Positions 46,956 through 57,750 of a stretch of DNA of 64,000 bases are shown here, piece after piece. The notes below the pieces were generated by a model. It saw only the letters and a list, made by a program, of their open reading frames with translations. It searched no databases and was not told the origin of the DNA. This DNA is from Conoideocrella luteorostrata (Eukaryota; Ascomycota; Sordariomycetes; Hypocreales; Clavicipitaceae): the NCBI GenBank assembly GCA_032433595.1, contig JASWJB010000094.1, positions 62,001-126,000 of the forward strand, given 5' to 3'. The position numbers and the translations under genes were made by a program. Position 1 is the first letter of the stretch, and each line of letters begins with the position of its first letter.

Positions 46956-48433
46956 ATGGCTGAACCGATCCGAAACAAGCGACCCGACTTAACGGCGCCG
47001 TAAGTAATTCGCCTGCAAACAGAACAGCGTCTCTGACAGTACAATACTAATTACCCCACCTCCAGCACGCCGCAGAATACTCCAGCTACCAATGCGCCAA
47101 TCTCTTCTCACGCCCAGCAGCCTGGCGTAGCTAGCATCAAAGAAGGTAATATCATGTTCCCGATGATGTTAAGCCATCCATGTTCTGACTTTCCCGACCC
47201 TTGCACTAGAGGATATGGACCGCGCCACTGCTGCGGCCATCTTTGCACAGAACCCCAAACTGGTTCAGATGATTCAAGGTCGTCTGGGGTCCCTTATTGG
47301 CCGCTCTTCTGGCTACATCGAATCTCTCCCTCCTGTTGTCAGACGCCGAGTTGCTGGTCTTCGGGCTGTACAGCAAGAACATTCGAAACTTGAGGACGAT
47401 TTTCAGAAGGAAGTGCTCGAGCTGGAGAAGAAGTATTTTGCCAAGTTCACCCCGCTGTACGAAAAGCGTGCCGCCATTGTCAATGGTAAAGCAGAGCCTA
47501 CTGAGGAGGAGGTCAAGGCTGGCGATAATGAAGACGGACAGCTTCAGGCCGAAGGCACTTCCGAAGCCAGCACACAGCAACAATCCGAGGCTGTCGAGAA
47601 TGTAGCTGGTATTCCAGAGTTCTGGCTTTCTGCCATGAAAAACCAAACCACCCTTGCCGAAATGATTACCGATCGTGACGAAGCAGCGTTGAAGCATCTG
47701 ACGGATGTCCGTATGGAGTATCTCGACAAACCTGGGTTCCGCCTCATGTTTGAATTTGCAGAGAATGAATTCTTTAGCAACAAGATCATCACAAAGACGT
47801 ACTTCTACCAGAACGAGAGTGGCTATGGCGGTGACTTCATTTATGATCATGCAGAGGGCGACAATATCGAATGGTACCCTAGCAAGGATCTGACTGTTCG
47901 CGTTGAAGCGAAGAAGCAGAGAAACAAAAGTACGCAAGAAATCGTCCTCCCCGCCCCAGTTTGACGGCACTAACAGATGAGTAGACACCAATCAGACTCG
48001 CATTGTGAAAAAGACTGTACCGACAGAATCATTTTTTAACTTTTTCTCGCCGCCACAAACTCCCAGCGATGATGATGCCGAAGATGAGGATGCTGTTGGT
48101 GATATCGAGGATCGTCTTGAGCTCGACTATCAACTTGGTGAAGATATCAAGGAGAAACTCATTCCTCGCGCAATTGATTGGTTTACAGGTGAAGCTCTCG
48201 CCTTTGAAGAGGACTTTGATGACGAAGATCTGGATGGTGAGGATTTCGATGACGATGAGGACGACGATGAGGATGATATGAGTGAGGATCATGATGATGA
48301 AGAGGAGTCTGACGAGGAGGTGAGTTGTATCTCAAGATACACTAGCTTTGAATATTGTCGTATCGCTAATGAGAATTAACAGGATGAATCTGGCAAGCCC
48401 AAGCAGGAGGCTGCTGAATGCAAACAAAGTTGA
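46956..48433 (+). CDS. NAP1: Nucleosome assembly protein 1 (histone chaperone)
   Basis: Histone H2A-H2B chaperone that assembles nucleosomes and, in yeast, binds cyclin Clb2 and septin regulators. Five exons, 46956-46999, 47066-47145, 47210-47929, 47985-48319 and 48383-48433, give 409 residues. The NAP domain spans about residues 60-345, with the long dimerisation helix ([20 protein letters not shown]) and the core [19 protein letters not shown]. The motif [14 protein letters not shown] is typical. A long acidic tail of D and E follows (about residues 345-393). The last exon encodes [16 protein letters not shown]. It ends in CKQS, a likely CaaX farnesylation box, as animal NAP1L1 ends in a prenylated CKQQ. 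All joins are in frame. Confidence 0.96.
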
Positions 48434-50330
48434 AGAATATGGCTGTTTGAGGGCAGATAGTTTTGCTACTTTTCTTTCACGTTTTTGAAACATAGCGTCG
48501 ACCCCAAGATGAAGCGACTGGGCGAGACGATTGCATGGATAAATAATATATAGCGAGCCAGCACGCTTCCCTTGACTATCCCCGTCAAGCTATGGTGTTT
48601 TGCTGGCAGGTACGGGGGTGATGGGGCTTACGGGATAAGTTTTGAGAGTTATGGATTCATTTAATAGACACGCAAAAGGGGCGTATGAGGACAGCAGACA
48701 TAGGTTGCTTCATGCCTCTCGAGATAGTAATGGCGCACTGCAATCATTGCTGTGGTCCGACGGTGCGAAGCCTGAGTACATGCAAACTTGTGATATGATG
48801 TGCTGGATGTTCCAGGCGGTACTTTGACTTACTTGTCCACACTAAGCTAGAATGCCAGCTATTCACCTTGATACATAATCCTCACAGCTAAAAATTATAC
48901 CGTCAATTGGTTAATGTTTTTGTGAGTCCATAGCCCCAACCCGCCTGTACATACATACAATTTACCCAGTGGTCAGTTTTTTTGGTAGAATTGCCTAATG
49001 GGACGTGCCACGGTCCCGCAGGGGAGGCGGCGGCGGCGATACGCTTGGAGTACTCCGCAGGAATAGTAGAATTGTCTCAATGTAAGTCCGCTGCTCCTTC
49101 TGCTGAACACGTTCATTCCGCCTGTCGCCGACGATTCCGGCGGGAGTTGGTTTGACTGTATGCAGGGTGCGCATGAAAAGCCGCAGTACATCTGAAACTA
49201 TTGCTCGCCATTGGCTACGCACGCGGTACTACTGAAACGGGACAGAGACGCTGACCTTGTGGGCATTCATCGCACTAGGTCACTAACACTCGGCAACCCT
49301 TTCCTAGTAGCCACCGGACAAGTGTCAGTAGCATGAGGTCAGAATGAAGGGAAAGGAAAACAAGGTAGTGCAACACTCCGAGTGGACAAATATTTTGTTC
49401 AAGATACCGTGGTAATGCTATGTATCCTCATTTGGTTCTCATTAAATATTTATACATCATCGTCAATTCCGCATTTTTCTTTGCTCTGCGGCCCGTCTAA
49501 GGGTGGGTGATGTCTCCGAAGTTTCGGCATCCTAACCTGCCTTAGCGATCAAGTTACTGAGGTGGAGGGAATTTGACAAGTGCACGACCGTGCAGGACGG
49601 AATCGTGACGCATCCATGCAACTAGGCTGTCCGCATATCGGAGCCTGTGTAGCTTCCCCAGGTCGAATGGTGGTTGCAAGCCTTCACTGTCAACCAACCG
49701 GGTGCCGGAATGGGTGGTAGGGTTGAAAAAAAAATTTGTCCGTATCCGCGAGTCAGACCACACAATATTGGTATCGTCAGAGCGTCGCGTGAGCTAAGAA
49801 GAGACTACCTCGAATATATGGGAGCGGGAAAAGATCTAACTGTTGAGTTTTGTAGAACCGATCCATGGTCCAGTGCATTTGAATACTGCCGCCAGCAACC
49901 AATAATTAGTAGTCCCAATTGTGGCGGCAATTGAGATACCTCAGCTAGGCTGGGAATTACCTCAAACGGATGGACGAAAGAATTTCCGGAGGAGTTGTCG
50001 AAGCACAGCTTGTTGACGGAACCCGAAGATAGGTCTACTGTCGGCGCCAGCTTCGGAGCATGTGTAGGGTTCACACCATTCCAGCCGGGTAGGCCTGTGC
50101 CTTCCCAGGGCCTACGGGGCCCAGCATAAGGTCTCGTCATGATCCAGTACGAGTACTCCGTACTGTCCCTCCAGATCTGACAAGTTTAAATACTGCCATG
50201 GCACTTCTACTACTAACACACGACCTAGCTCCTACTTCAATGCAGGCTATCTTCCCCTCTCCCTAACTACGATCTTTTTTTTTTCTCATTCGAAAAGAGA
50301 TCTCGCACCACCCTTCGAGACATCGACAGC
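48434..50330. promoter_or_regulatory. Intergenic region between NAP1 and 3-phosphoglycerate dehydrogenase
   Basis: About 1.9 kb between two plus-strand genes. Open frames of 60-110 codons on both strands (for example 49674-49934 plus, 49805-50140 minus) look spurious. One exact TACTCCGTA lies at 50154-50162, about 170 bp before the next start codon. A T-rich tract near 50275-50284 precedes the ATG at 50331, as in many fungal leaders. Confidence 0.45.
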
Positions 50331-52280
50331 ATGACTCCTCCAGTCAATATACAGGGAACAGCTATCCCCGCACAAAGGACTGTTTCTCATAGCTGGGAGC
50401 AAAATAATTTCTCGACTTCCCCGACTGCCACTTTCACGTCCCCGCCAGGCAGCTGGGGAGGAGCATTGGCTCACCGGGGCGCCCCAAAACAGCTTAAGCC
50501 CTTCAACACTCAGGATATCAAAATTTTACTTCTTGAAAATGTCAACGCTGCCGGTCAAGAGATTCTCAAAGGACAAGGGTATCAAGTTGAGGTGCTCAAG
50601 ACGTCTCTCTCTGAAAATCAGCTAATTGAGAAGATTCGGCAAGTCTGACCTTGGTGGATTTCGTCCTACGTGCCGGCCACTCTTAACACAGATGATTTCT
50701 ACATGCTAACTCACGCGTTACGCAGTGATGTGCACGTCATCGGTATTCGATCTAAAACGAAGTTGAACGAGCGGGTATTGCACGAGGCCAAGAATCTTCT
50801 GGTTATTGGATGTTTTTGCATTGGAACAAACCAGGTCGATCTTGAATATGCTGCTCGTCACGGTATTGCTGTTTTTAATTCACCGTTCGCCAACTCTCGC
50901 AGTGTCGCAGAACTTGTTATCGCCGAGATCATCACGCTTGCTCGTCAACTGGGCGACCGTTCTTCTGAGATGCACCGCGGAACATGGAATAAAGTAAGCG
51001 CCAAATGTTGGGAAATTCGAGGCAAAACTCTCGGTAAGGTGCAATGTCCATAATGACGAAATTTCACCCCCTTCGGATATTTGCGCATTTCTCCCATCAT
51101 CCTGAAGTCAATCGACAACTGAAACTGAAGCCATCCATATCATATGCTGATGCTGCTTTCTCTCGCAGGTATTGTTGGATATGGTCACATTGGCTCCCAG
51201 CTTTCGGTGCTCGCCGAAGCCATGGGTATGAATGTCATCTACTATGATGTGGTTACCCTCATGGCTCTCGGTACTTCACGTCAAGTTCCAACCTTGGAAA
51301 ATCTTCTGGAGGATGCTGACTTCGTAACCCTTCACGTACCTGACCTTCCAGAGACAAGAGGAATGATCTCGACGACACAGTTTGAGCATATGAAAAAGGG
51401 GTCGTATCTTATTAATGCCAGCAGAGGTACCATTGTGGATATTCCGGCTCTTGTAAAGGCTATGCGATCCGGCAAGATTTCTGGTGCTGCTCTTGATGTG
51501 TACCCCAATGAACCCGCCGCCAACGGCGATTATTTCTCCAACAATCTGAACCAATGGGCTGAAGATGTCCGCTCCCTAAACAACATCATTTTGACGCCTC
51601 ACATCGGTGGCAGCACTGAGGAGGCTCAGCGTGCAATTGGTGTCGAAGGTGAGCCTATTTGGCGTATGCTGTACTCGTGACCTTACTGACAGAATTCCCC
51701 AAGTCGCCGATGCTCTTGTCCGCTACATCAACCAGGGCATAACGCTTGGTAGTGTTAATTTACCTGAAGCTCAGCTTCGATCACTTACTCTAGACGAGCC
51801 CAACCATGCTAGAGTAAGAATCTTTTAACATGGCCCGATGGGAATGTTTCGAGCTTGTGGCGCTTCTTGACTAACTATAATGGTTGATGAATAGGTCATT
51901 TACATCCACCGTAATGTTCCCGGTGTCCTTCGCAAAGGTAGGGTCATTGACACCCATCAAATCTACTATCAAGATGGACGAACATGACTAAATTAGTTAC
52001 AGTCAACGAGATCCTGGGCGATCATAACGTCGACAAGCAAATCAGCGATAGTAGAGGCGATGTAAGCTCTATCCAGACTCATGAGACTGTTCGCAGCGCC
52101 TGACTTCCAATGCGTAGGTTGCCTATTTGATGGCCGACATCAGTAATGTGCGATACGAGGAAATAAAAGATATCACAGAAAGCCTGGAAAGCCTGAGCTG
52201 TAAGTTGACCAGCCAAAATACTCGAAAAGGATTGTCACTTACTTTTGAAAGCGTGTATTATGACGCGGGCATTATACTAG
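50331..52280 (+). CDS. SER33: D-3-phosphoglycerate dehydrogenase (serine biosynthesis)
   Basis: Oxidises 3-phosphoglycerate to 3-phosphohydroxypyruvate, the first step of serine synthesis. Eight exons: 50331-50638, 50726-51033, 51169-51648, 51704-51813, 51895-51937, 52003-52061, 52118-52199, 52252-52280, for 472 residues. The nucleotide-binding motif GIVGYGHIG starts at residue 206. NASRGTIVD and the catalytic histidine in LTPHIGGSTEEA are present. The C-terminal ACT domain (VIYIHRNVPGVLRK to VAYLMADIS) should give feedback control by serine. The first intron begins GCAAGT, a non-canonical GC-AG intron, chosen because CG|GCAAGT with branch TGCTAAC gives the conserved IEKIRDVHVIG. The last exon is nine codons plus a split one, ending SCIMTRALY. 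Confidence 0.95.
50639..50725 (+). other. GC-AG intron in 3-phosphoglycerate dehydrogenase
   Basis: This 87-bp intron begins GCAAGT rather than GT and ends GCAG, with a good branch sequence TGCTAAC. Splicing here restores the family-conserved KIRDVHVIG. GC donors are a small minority among fungal introns. Confidence 0.8.
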
Positions 52281-53311
52281 GCTCCTGCGCTCTATATAGC
52301 TTACTGCTTACTGGGCCTGGTCAGAGACACTCAACGTGTAGAATGGGGTAGAAATGTTGGAAAATAGCAAAGCAGGTGTCATGGCACATATGGTGGCCAA
52401 GTTCCTGGTAGGATAACTCACTGGCGTTTTGGGTTATGATGGACATCTTGGAGTATTCGAAAGGGCTGTTTGTACAGTTGAACTCAACAACAACTAGGGA
52501 AACAGATGCATATATTTTTTTCACTACACAGATGGAATTATAAATTGGGTAAAAGAAAGAGCAACAACCCTTGACACAGTTCGCTGTATCATGGATGAAA
52601 CGTCTAGAATACGATAAACCGCCGACATTATCCTGCAATTCCATCCATCATCTTGAACATGAGCACAAGATGACACCAGATGATTTCATTCGTGATCGGG
52701 CCTCCTTAGCGAAGACTAGCTTCTGCTGACGCTCGATGGCAAAGTGGCGAGGATATTCAGCTGTCGGCATGATTTTCATGTCGAGCAAGCTACTTGGGTA
52801 TATAGGGACTGAGCTACGTGTAATGTGAAGATGTTTGCGAACTGATAGTTACTGATAAACCGATTGTTCAGAAGACGGCTTGATCGTCGATGAACCTAGA
52901 CGTTCTTCAGGATGGAGCTCGAGCATCAACGGTTCAAAAAAAAAAAAATAGACCTTTACTTGGTATAGTTGTTTAGAATTTAAACGGGCGGTGAGCATGT
53001 TGAATACTACTCAAGTATATGGTCATTGGACTGTTAGTCTTCTGTTGTATTCTATATTTTATCTCTTCGGCGACCGCGAGGCTCATTTTCTGTGCCGGAC
53101 AGGGGGTCGTAGCAAATTATAAGTAGCGCATTCAAGGTACTCTGCCCGCTAATTTACACTGTTATACAAGTCCCCGTGTGTGTTACAAAGAGATACATCA
53201 AAGATCACCCTAGGTCGCCCAGCTGACAGGAGTGTCTGTGCCAAAGTAGAGTACTGCATTGCCACTAATGGGCCTGGGAACTAACTAGGGGGGGGGGGGG
53301 GGTTTATCACC
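52281..53311. other. Intergenic region between 3-phosphoglycerate dehydrogenase and the piggyBac relic
   Basis: About 1 kb. It includes the 3' end of the dehydrogenase transcript. No gene was recognised; an A13 tract lies near 52937-52949 and a G14 tract at 53289-53302. Confidence 0.4.
53289..53302. repeat. Homopolymer run of 14 G
   Basis: Fourteen consecutive G on the plus strand, 9 bp outside the left inverted repeat of the piggyBac-like element. Long G runs are rare and unstable, so the length may vary between isolates or reflect a read error. Confidence 0.9.
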
Positions 53312-53333
53312 TAGATTCCGGAGCGGCTGGTCA
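53312..53333 (+). repeat. Left terminal inverted repeat of the piggyBac-like relic
   Basis: A 22-base sequence beginning TAGATTCCGG and ending GGCTGGTCA. Its exact reverse complement lies at 56113-56134. The sequences just outside the two copies differ, so the match defines the element ends within a few bases. Confidence 0.92.
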
Positions 53334-54959
53334 ATATCGCGGGCCCATTTTTTTTCCCGGGGACTTCTAGTGACTCGGATAACCTACTAGTTAAACCTAG
53401 CACACCAAAACGAAGCTGCCAGAACACCACAACAACCACTCTGGAGCGGCTTGACGAGCCCGGCGAAGAGGCTCAAATCACCACATTTAATGGAGAGGCC
53501 TTAGTTATTGACGAGGCAGATAGCGTACGTGAGCAGGCAGCTGATAGCACCTGTAGGCCCGTAAAGAAACCCTCTACTAAGCGCGGGCATCATTTTCAAC
53601 CTCTGCAACTAGCACCTCGCAAGACGTCAATTAAGCCGCTGCCAAAAACGCTTTTGTTGCTTCTCCAGGCATTTATACCTATTTTTCTAGTTCAAAGATG
53701 GGTTAGGTACACAAATAAAGCTGCGCGGCTCCGAATGTCAGGTCTAAGCCCGCCAAAGCAGGCGTGGACTAACGTGATAGTTGAAGAGATCTACCTATGG
53801 CTTGCAGTTATGATTTACCTAGGAATTCACAAGGAAAACAACCGTCAGCACTATTGGCAGGTCTCTAGGCCTGGTATTCCTCGTTCAAGACATTTAATTA
53901 TAACATTTATGCATTATAACTAGTTTTTTTACCTGCTTCAACATATCCAAGTTCACCAGCCCTCAATAGCAGATATTACGCATTTTTAACGCTATAATAA
54001 GTAGTCTCTATATATATATTTTGTGCGGGAATTCAAGCACCCGTAGGGTAGTTGCGCAGGGGGGAAGGTTTTCTTCTACAAGGATGATTTTAGTCAGCCT
54101 TGTGTGGTGTATTTATAGTTATCGCTGTGTCCCTCCAGAATATGAAAGCCACGCCTTCTTTGTGAAGCAAAATTGACACTTTGAGATTTTTGACTTTGCC
54201 TTTGAAAGCCTGTTATTACTAATACTGACTACTTAAGTACATGAACCATTTGATCAAATACAGAAGCACAAGACTACAAGTTCAATTGAGAAGCAAACCG
54301 GCGCCCTACAATTCTGATTTACGACCTTGACCTGCGAACCCGTCCGCATTTATACGGGCGACCTGCACCACAAGATAAAGGCAACCTGAGTGCACCAACC
54401 ATTTGATCAATTGATACCGAATAGTACAACCAGTTCTACAGGTTGTTTGGTGTGCTCTTTTCTTCCTTACAAAATATAACATATGTCTTTATTATTATTA
54501 ACTTTAGGCCTTTATCTCTCTATAGATAAGCTAATAGTTAGCTTTATAGGTAGGTCTTAATAGATAACAACAGTCAAGTTAAACCCCATGCCTATAGGCC
54601 TTAAAATTTAGGCTATTGCCATACGTGGATACCCTCTAGTGTGGATTTGGCATAACCCCAAGGCCCGATTTCCTCTTAGCAGCAAGCGAAAAAGAGGCAA
54701 TAATATTAATAATATTTATTTAAATCTTACTCAGGTTATTGTACTTGCCCTAGTAAAGCTACTACTAGTGCAAACCTACCACGTCTATTATGATAAACTC
54801 TTCTCATTGCCTAATCTTCTTGAAGCACTCCGCCGAATAAATTACGGTGCCACAGGCACTACTCGTATAAACAGTGGCATTTAGGACCCTTTTGTTGTAG
54901 CTCAGGCTGTAGACACTGTGTGGGAGGAATAGATCCTCTCGAGTGACAGGGTTGAATGC

Positions 54960-55440
54960 ACGTGAGTTGTGGGCTTGACCAATTTGGTCAGAAGAAATAT
55001 CATAGCTATAAGTAGTGCGATTATGCTCTTGACAGAAGAAGAGCGGCAGTCAGTTTGTTTGAAGTGTTCAGCAACTCAATAAACGACGAGTGAGCTGTCA
55101 GACCATTTGATCTCGGCAAGAGAAAGGTCACTACGAATTACAGAAGGTCTCTACGAGAGCCTTTCACGAAGTGTACAGAGCGTTGCTGGTTGTGTGTCAG
55201 ACTCCAGCATACGTGAGTTTTGGGTGTGCGTTTTGGGTCGACAAAACACAAAGGGTGTATGTTAGGAATTGAATCGCCTAGAAGCAGTTCTAACAGAAAA
55301 TAACCTTGTAAGTCTAGAAAGACAAGGCTATATAGTAATTGTTATACTAATCTATCTCTGCTGGCCTAGGTTAACTAAATTGCTTAGAAAGATAACGCGC
55401 TTATGCTATATATTTCTACAGTGTACATAGAAAATAAAAG
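54960..55440. repeat. AT-rich insertion inside the piggyBac relic, possibly LTR-derived
   Basis: This stretch has no transposase similarity and separates pieces that should be close together in the protein. It contains one copy of ACCATTTGATC (55102-55112), also found at 54245 and 54398. It also has TGTTAG at 55264 and CTAACA at 55296 in inverted orientation, the kind of ends seen on fungal LTRs. No target-site duplication was found, so an LTR origin is a guess. Confidence 0.3.
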
Positions 55441-56112
55441 ATAACTTCGTTAATGGAAGCGGCCAATAGCAACATAACCTTGAGCATAACCTATACTGTG
55501 GTTTTTTGGTGTCGAGCTCGTTAAAGAGGTGGAAATACCGTTAATTGCGGCTGAATACAATGATCGAATGAATGGAGTCGATATTGCTGACCAGCTACGA
55601 AGCTCTCGGGGATATCAACACAGATTTCGTAGGGGCGGCACAGCGGCATTAACGTGGACCTACCTCCTAGAGGTTGCTCTCATCAATACGTACATTCTTC
55701 AGCTTCGTGGGCAGCCTAATTGGAAGGGGAAGGCCTATAATACACAGCTTCGGTGGCGGCAGGCATCAATTGATGCATTTTGTGCTACCTGCGCAAAGTC
55801 GACAAGCTCCAGGAAGCTGTTTCGAGCGGGCAATGAATTTACTGAGCTATCACAGCATAAACATGTCAATCGAGGGAAAATGGCCCCTTGCCTAGCTTGT
55901 CAGGGCATTCAGTGTGCTGATACGAGAGCCTGAAGTGCCTTTGGCCCCCTAAAATGCCCTCAATCGGCGATGGCGCGGGCGCGGGCCCGCGTAGGCCTAC
56001 ACCAACTGCAATGTAGCGATTTGTAATCGGAAGGGTTGCTTTGACTTCTATCATAGTACAAAATAGGTAGCGGATTAAGTGCCACTCAATCTTACGCTTG
56101 TTATGATACATC

Positions 56113-56134
56113 TGACCAGCCGCTCCGGAATCTA
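56113..56134 (-). repeat. Right terminal inverted repeat of the piggyBac-like relic
   Basis: Exact reverse complement of 53312-53333. It lies 180 bp after the stop of the C-terminal transposase piece, a sensible place for an element end. Confidence 0.92.
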
Positions 56135-57750
56135 TGAGGGAACTGTCTCCATGTCATGCATGCAACAACGTGTGTGGGTCCTGGAGCCCCTTTTGCCAAT
56201 AAGTGCGGGACACTTCTTCTCTCCTAAGCGCAGTCGATAGGAAGAACAAGCGCGTAATGCATCAAGAAATCTGTGCTCCGTACATCTTGAGCGCTTCACT
56301 TGTTTGTTAGCTATTAGATGAGATGAGAGATTGCAATCCGGGTGCGGAGTAGTAGAAGTATTGAGCCGCAGCTTTCTACTAGGGTGGACTGGAATAAAAT
56401 ATGAAGTATCAGACCGTAACGAAGAGCGGCGCGACGTACGGAGTACCAAGCAAGAACTTTGGAGCCAGGAAGGAGGGTCTACTACTAGTACAATGGATGC
56501 ATGGGACTGCATACCCAAGGCACCAAGGCACCTGGGCGGTCTCCTCAGATTTGATGGTACGGAATACATCCCACTCTTAACAAACATTCAGTAGTACTCC
56601 GATTTTAATTATTTATGGGCGACTGAGCGCTCTACACCATTCATGTCCTAAGTGTCAGTGGAATCTCGAAAGACTCCAGCTGGTTTGAGGCAGCAGGAGA
56701 TTACATTTCTTTGGAGGTTTGATTCGGAATGGACCAGCCCATAATTATAGACCGGCCCAGGTAGCTGCATATAGGTTATGCCAAGGAGCAACACTTGAAA
56801 TCTGGGATTTGTCTCGGTAGGTATTCCAGCATGTTTACTGTAATAGAAGTGACGATGTCATTTATGGCTTAGTTAGTAGGGTCATGCCTGTGCCACATGG
56901 CAGCAAGGAGGCAGGCATTGTGTTCCAACTCCGATCGAACTGATGCTTGGACCACGGCCGCCTGCACCGCTTAATAAACGGTATGGATCGCAACGGTGAA
57001 ACTAGGACCTGGACTCAGGCAGACTTGATGGCGCACTGTGGCGTTGGCAACGCAAGCAGAGTATGTGCACCAGTGGCGGTGGCATTGACGGCACCCGAAG
57101 GCATGCACACAAACTTATTACCTCCCACTACGGAGTATAGGTACCCGGATACGGAGTAATAATGTACTTTAGGTTGAGAGACGGGCCACTACGCCCCTGG
57201 TCTACGAGCGCGGAGCAGTCATATTTGCGCCACACCACCAACCACCCATAGACTCAACCCCCTATTATGTGGCAGTAGCCCGCCATCTTAGGGGTTCCCT
57301 AGCTAGTCTGGCTCACAGAGCCACATTAGTTTGGGTTGGTGATGGCTCTCCAGCGATGCAGAGCAAGCGACCAGCCGGCTTTCGGCCTACCTTCCCCCTT
57401 GCTTATTTTCTTTAATCTTCGTCGCGAAAAGCATCTTGCGCTACACCGAGTTTTCATTCTCACTCCCTTGAAAACGAAGTTGCTACTACCTACTATTCCT
57501 TTGGGATTTGCCGACAGCTCTTCCTCAACTGGTCTCAGAGAATCTTTTCTGTGGCCTGGGCCCAGTATTTTGTACTCGCCGCCCCCCTTTACCGTGCTCG
57601 GGCGCCTCAAAGCATCGCATCCGCTCCTGAACGACCTTCTTTTGGGGCAACCTCTGTCCATGCATGACTTCCAGTCAACCAATTCTTTAACAGCCCTCCG
57701 CGTCGTCCTTCATCGTTTATTCTCCAGCGCTTTGCCTGGTAGCTCCTCCC
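56135..57750. promoter_or_regulatory. Upstream region of the class V myosin gene
   Basis: About 1.6 kb between the piggyBac relic and the myosin start. It has three exact copies of TACGGAGTA (56437, 57129, 57150), two of them starting 21 bp apart. From about 57390 the sequence becomes CT-rich, probably the myosin leader. Open frames here (for example 56132-56587 minus, 57336-57794 plus) look spurious. Confidence 0.45.
57129..57158 (+). repeat. Tandem pair of the TACGGAGTA motif
   Basis: Two exact 9-base copies (57129-57137 and 57150-57158) start 21 bp apart, about two helical turns, some 0.6 kb upstream of the myosin start codon. The same motif occurs at five or more other intergenic places in the window. 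Its function is unknown to me. Confidence 0.7.

Larger units (their letters stand above)
53312..56134 (+). mobile_element. Broken piggyBac-like DNA transposon
   Basis: A relic of 2.8 kb bounded by a perfect 22-bp terminal inverted repeat (53312-53333 and 56113-56134). Three transposase pieces lie in order on the plus strand but in different frames. 53402-53923 is the N-terminal part (RLRMSGLSPPKQAW, IVEEIYLWLAVMIYLGIHKE). About 54570-54884 is the middle, with QTYHVYYDKLFSLPNLLEAL, which carries one of the catalytic aspartates. 55508-55933 is the C-terminal part with RMNGVDIADQL (third aspartate) and a cysteine-rich end (CLACQGIQC). Stops and shifts break it, and unrelated AT-rich sequence sits between the middle and C-terminal pieces. 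The expected TTAA target duplication is not visible at either edge. It cannot encode an active transposase, but intact ends might still be recognised by one from elsewhere. Confidence 0.87.

Noticed and set aside
47206..47991. 261-codon minus-strand frame opposite NAP1
   Set aside because: It is the antisense shadow of a firm coding exon.
56132..56587. 151-codon minus-strand frame next to the piggyBac relic
   Set aside because: Runs into the right inverted repeat of the relic and has no recognisable features.
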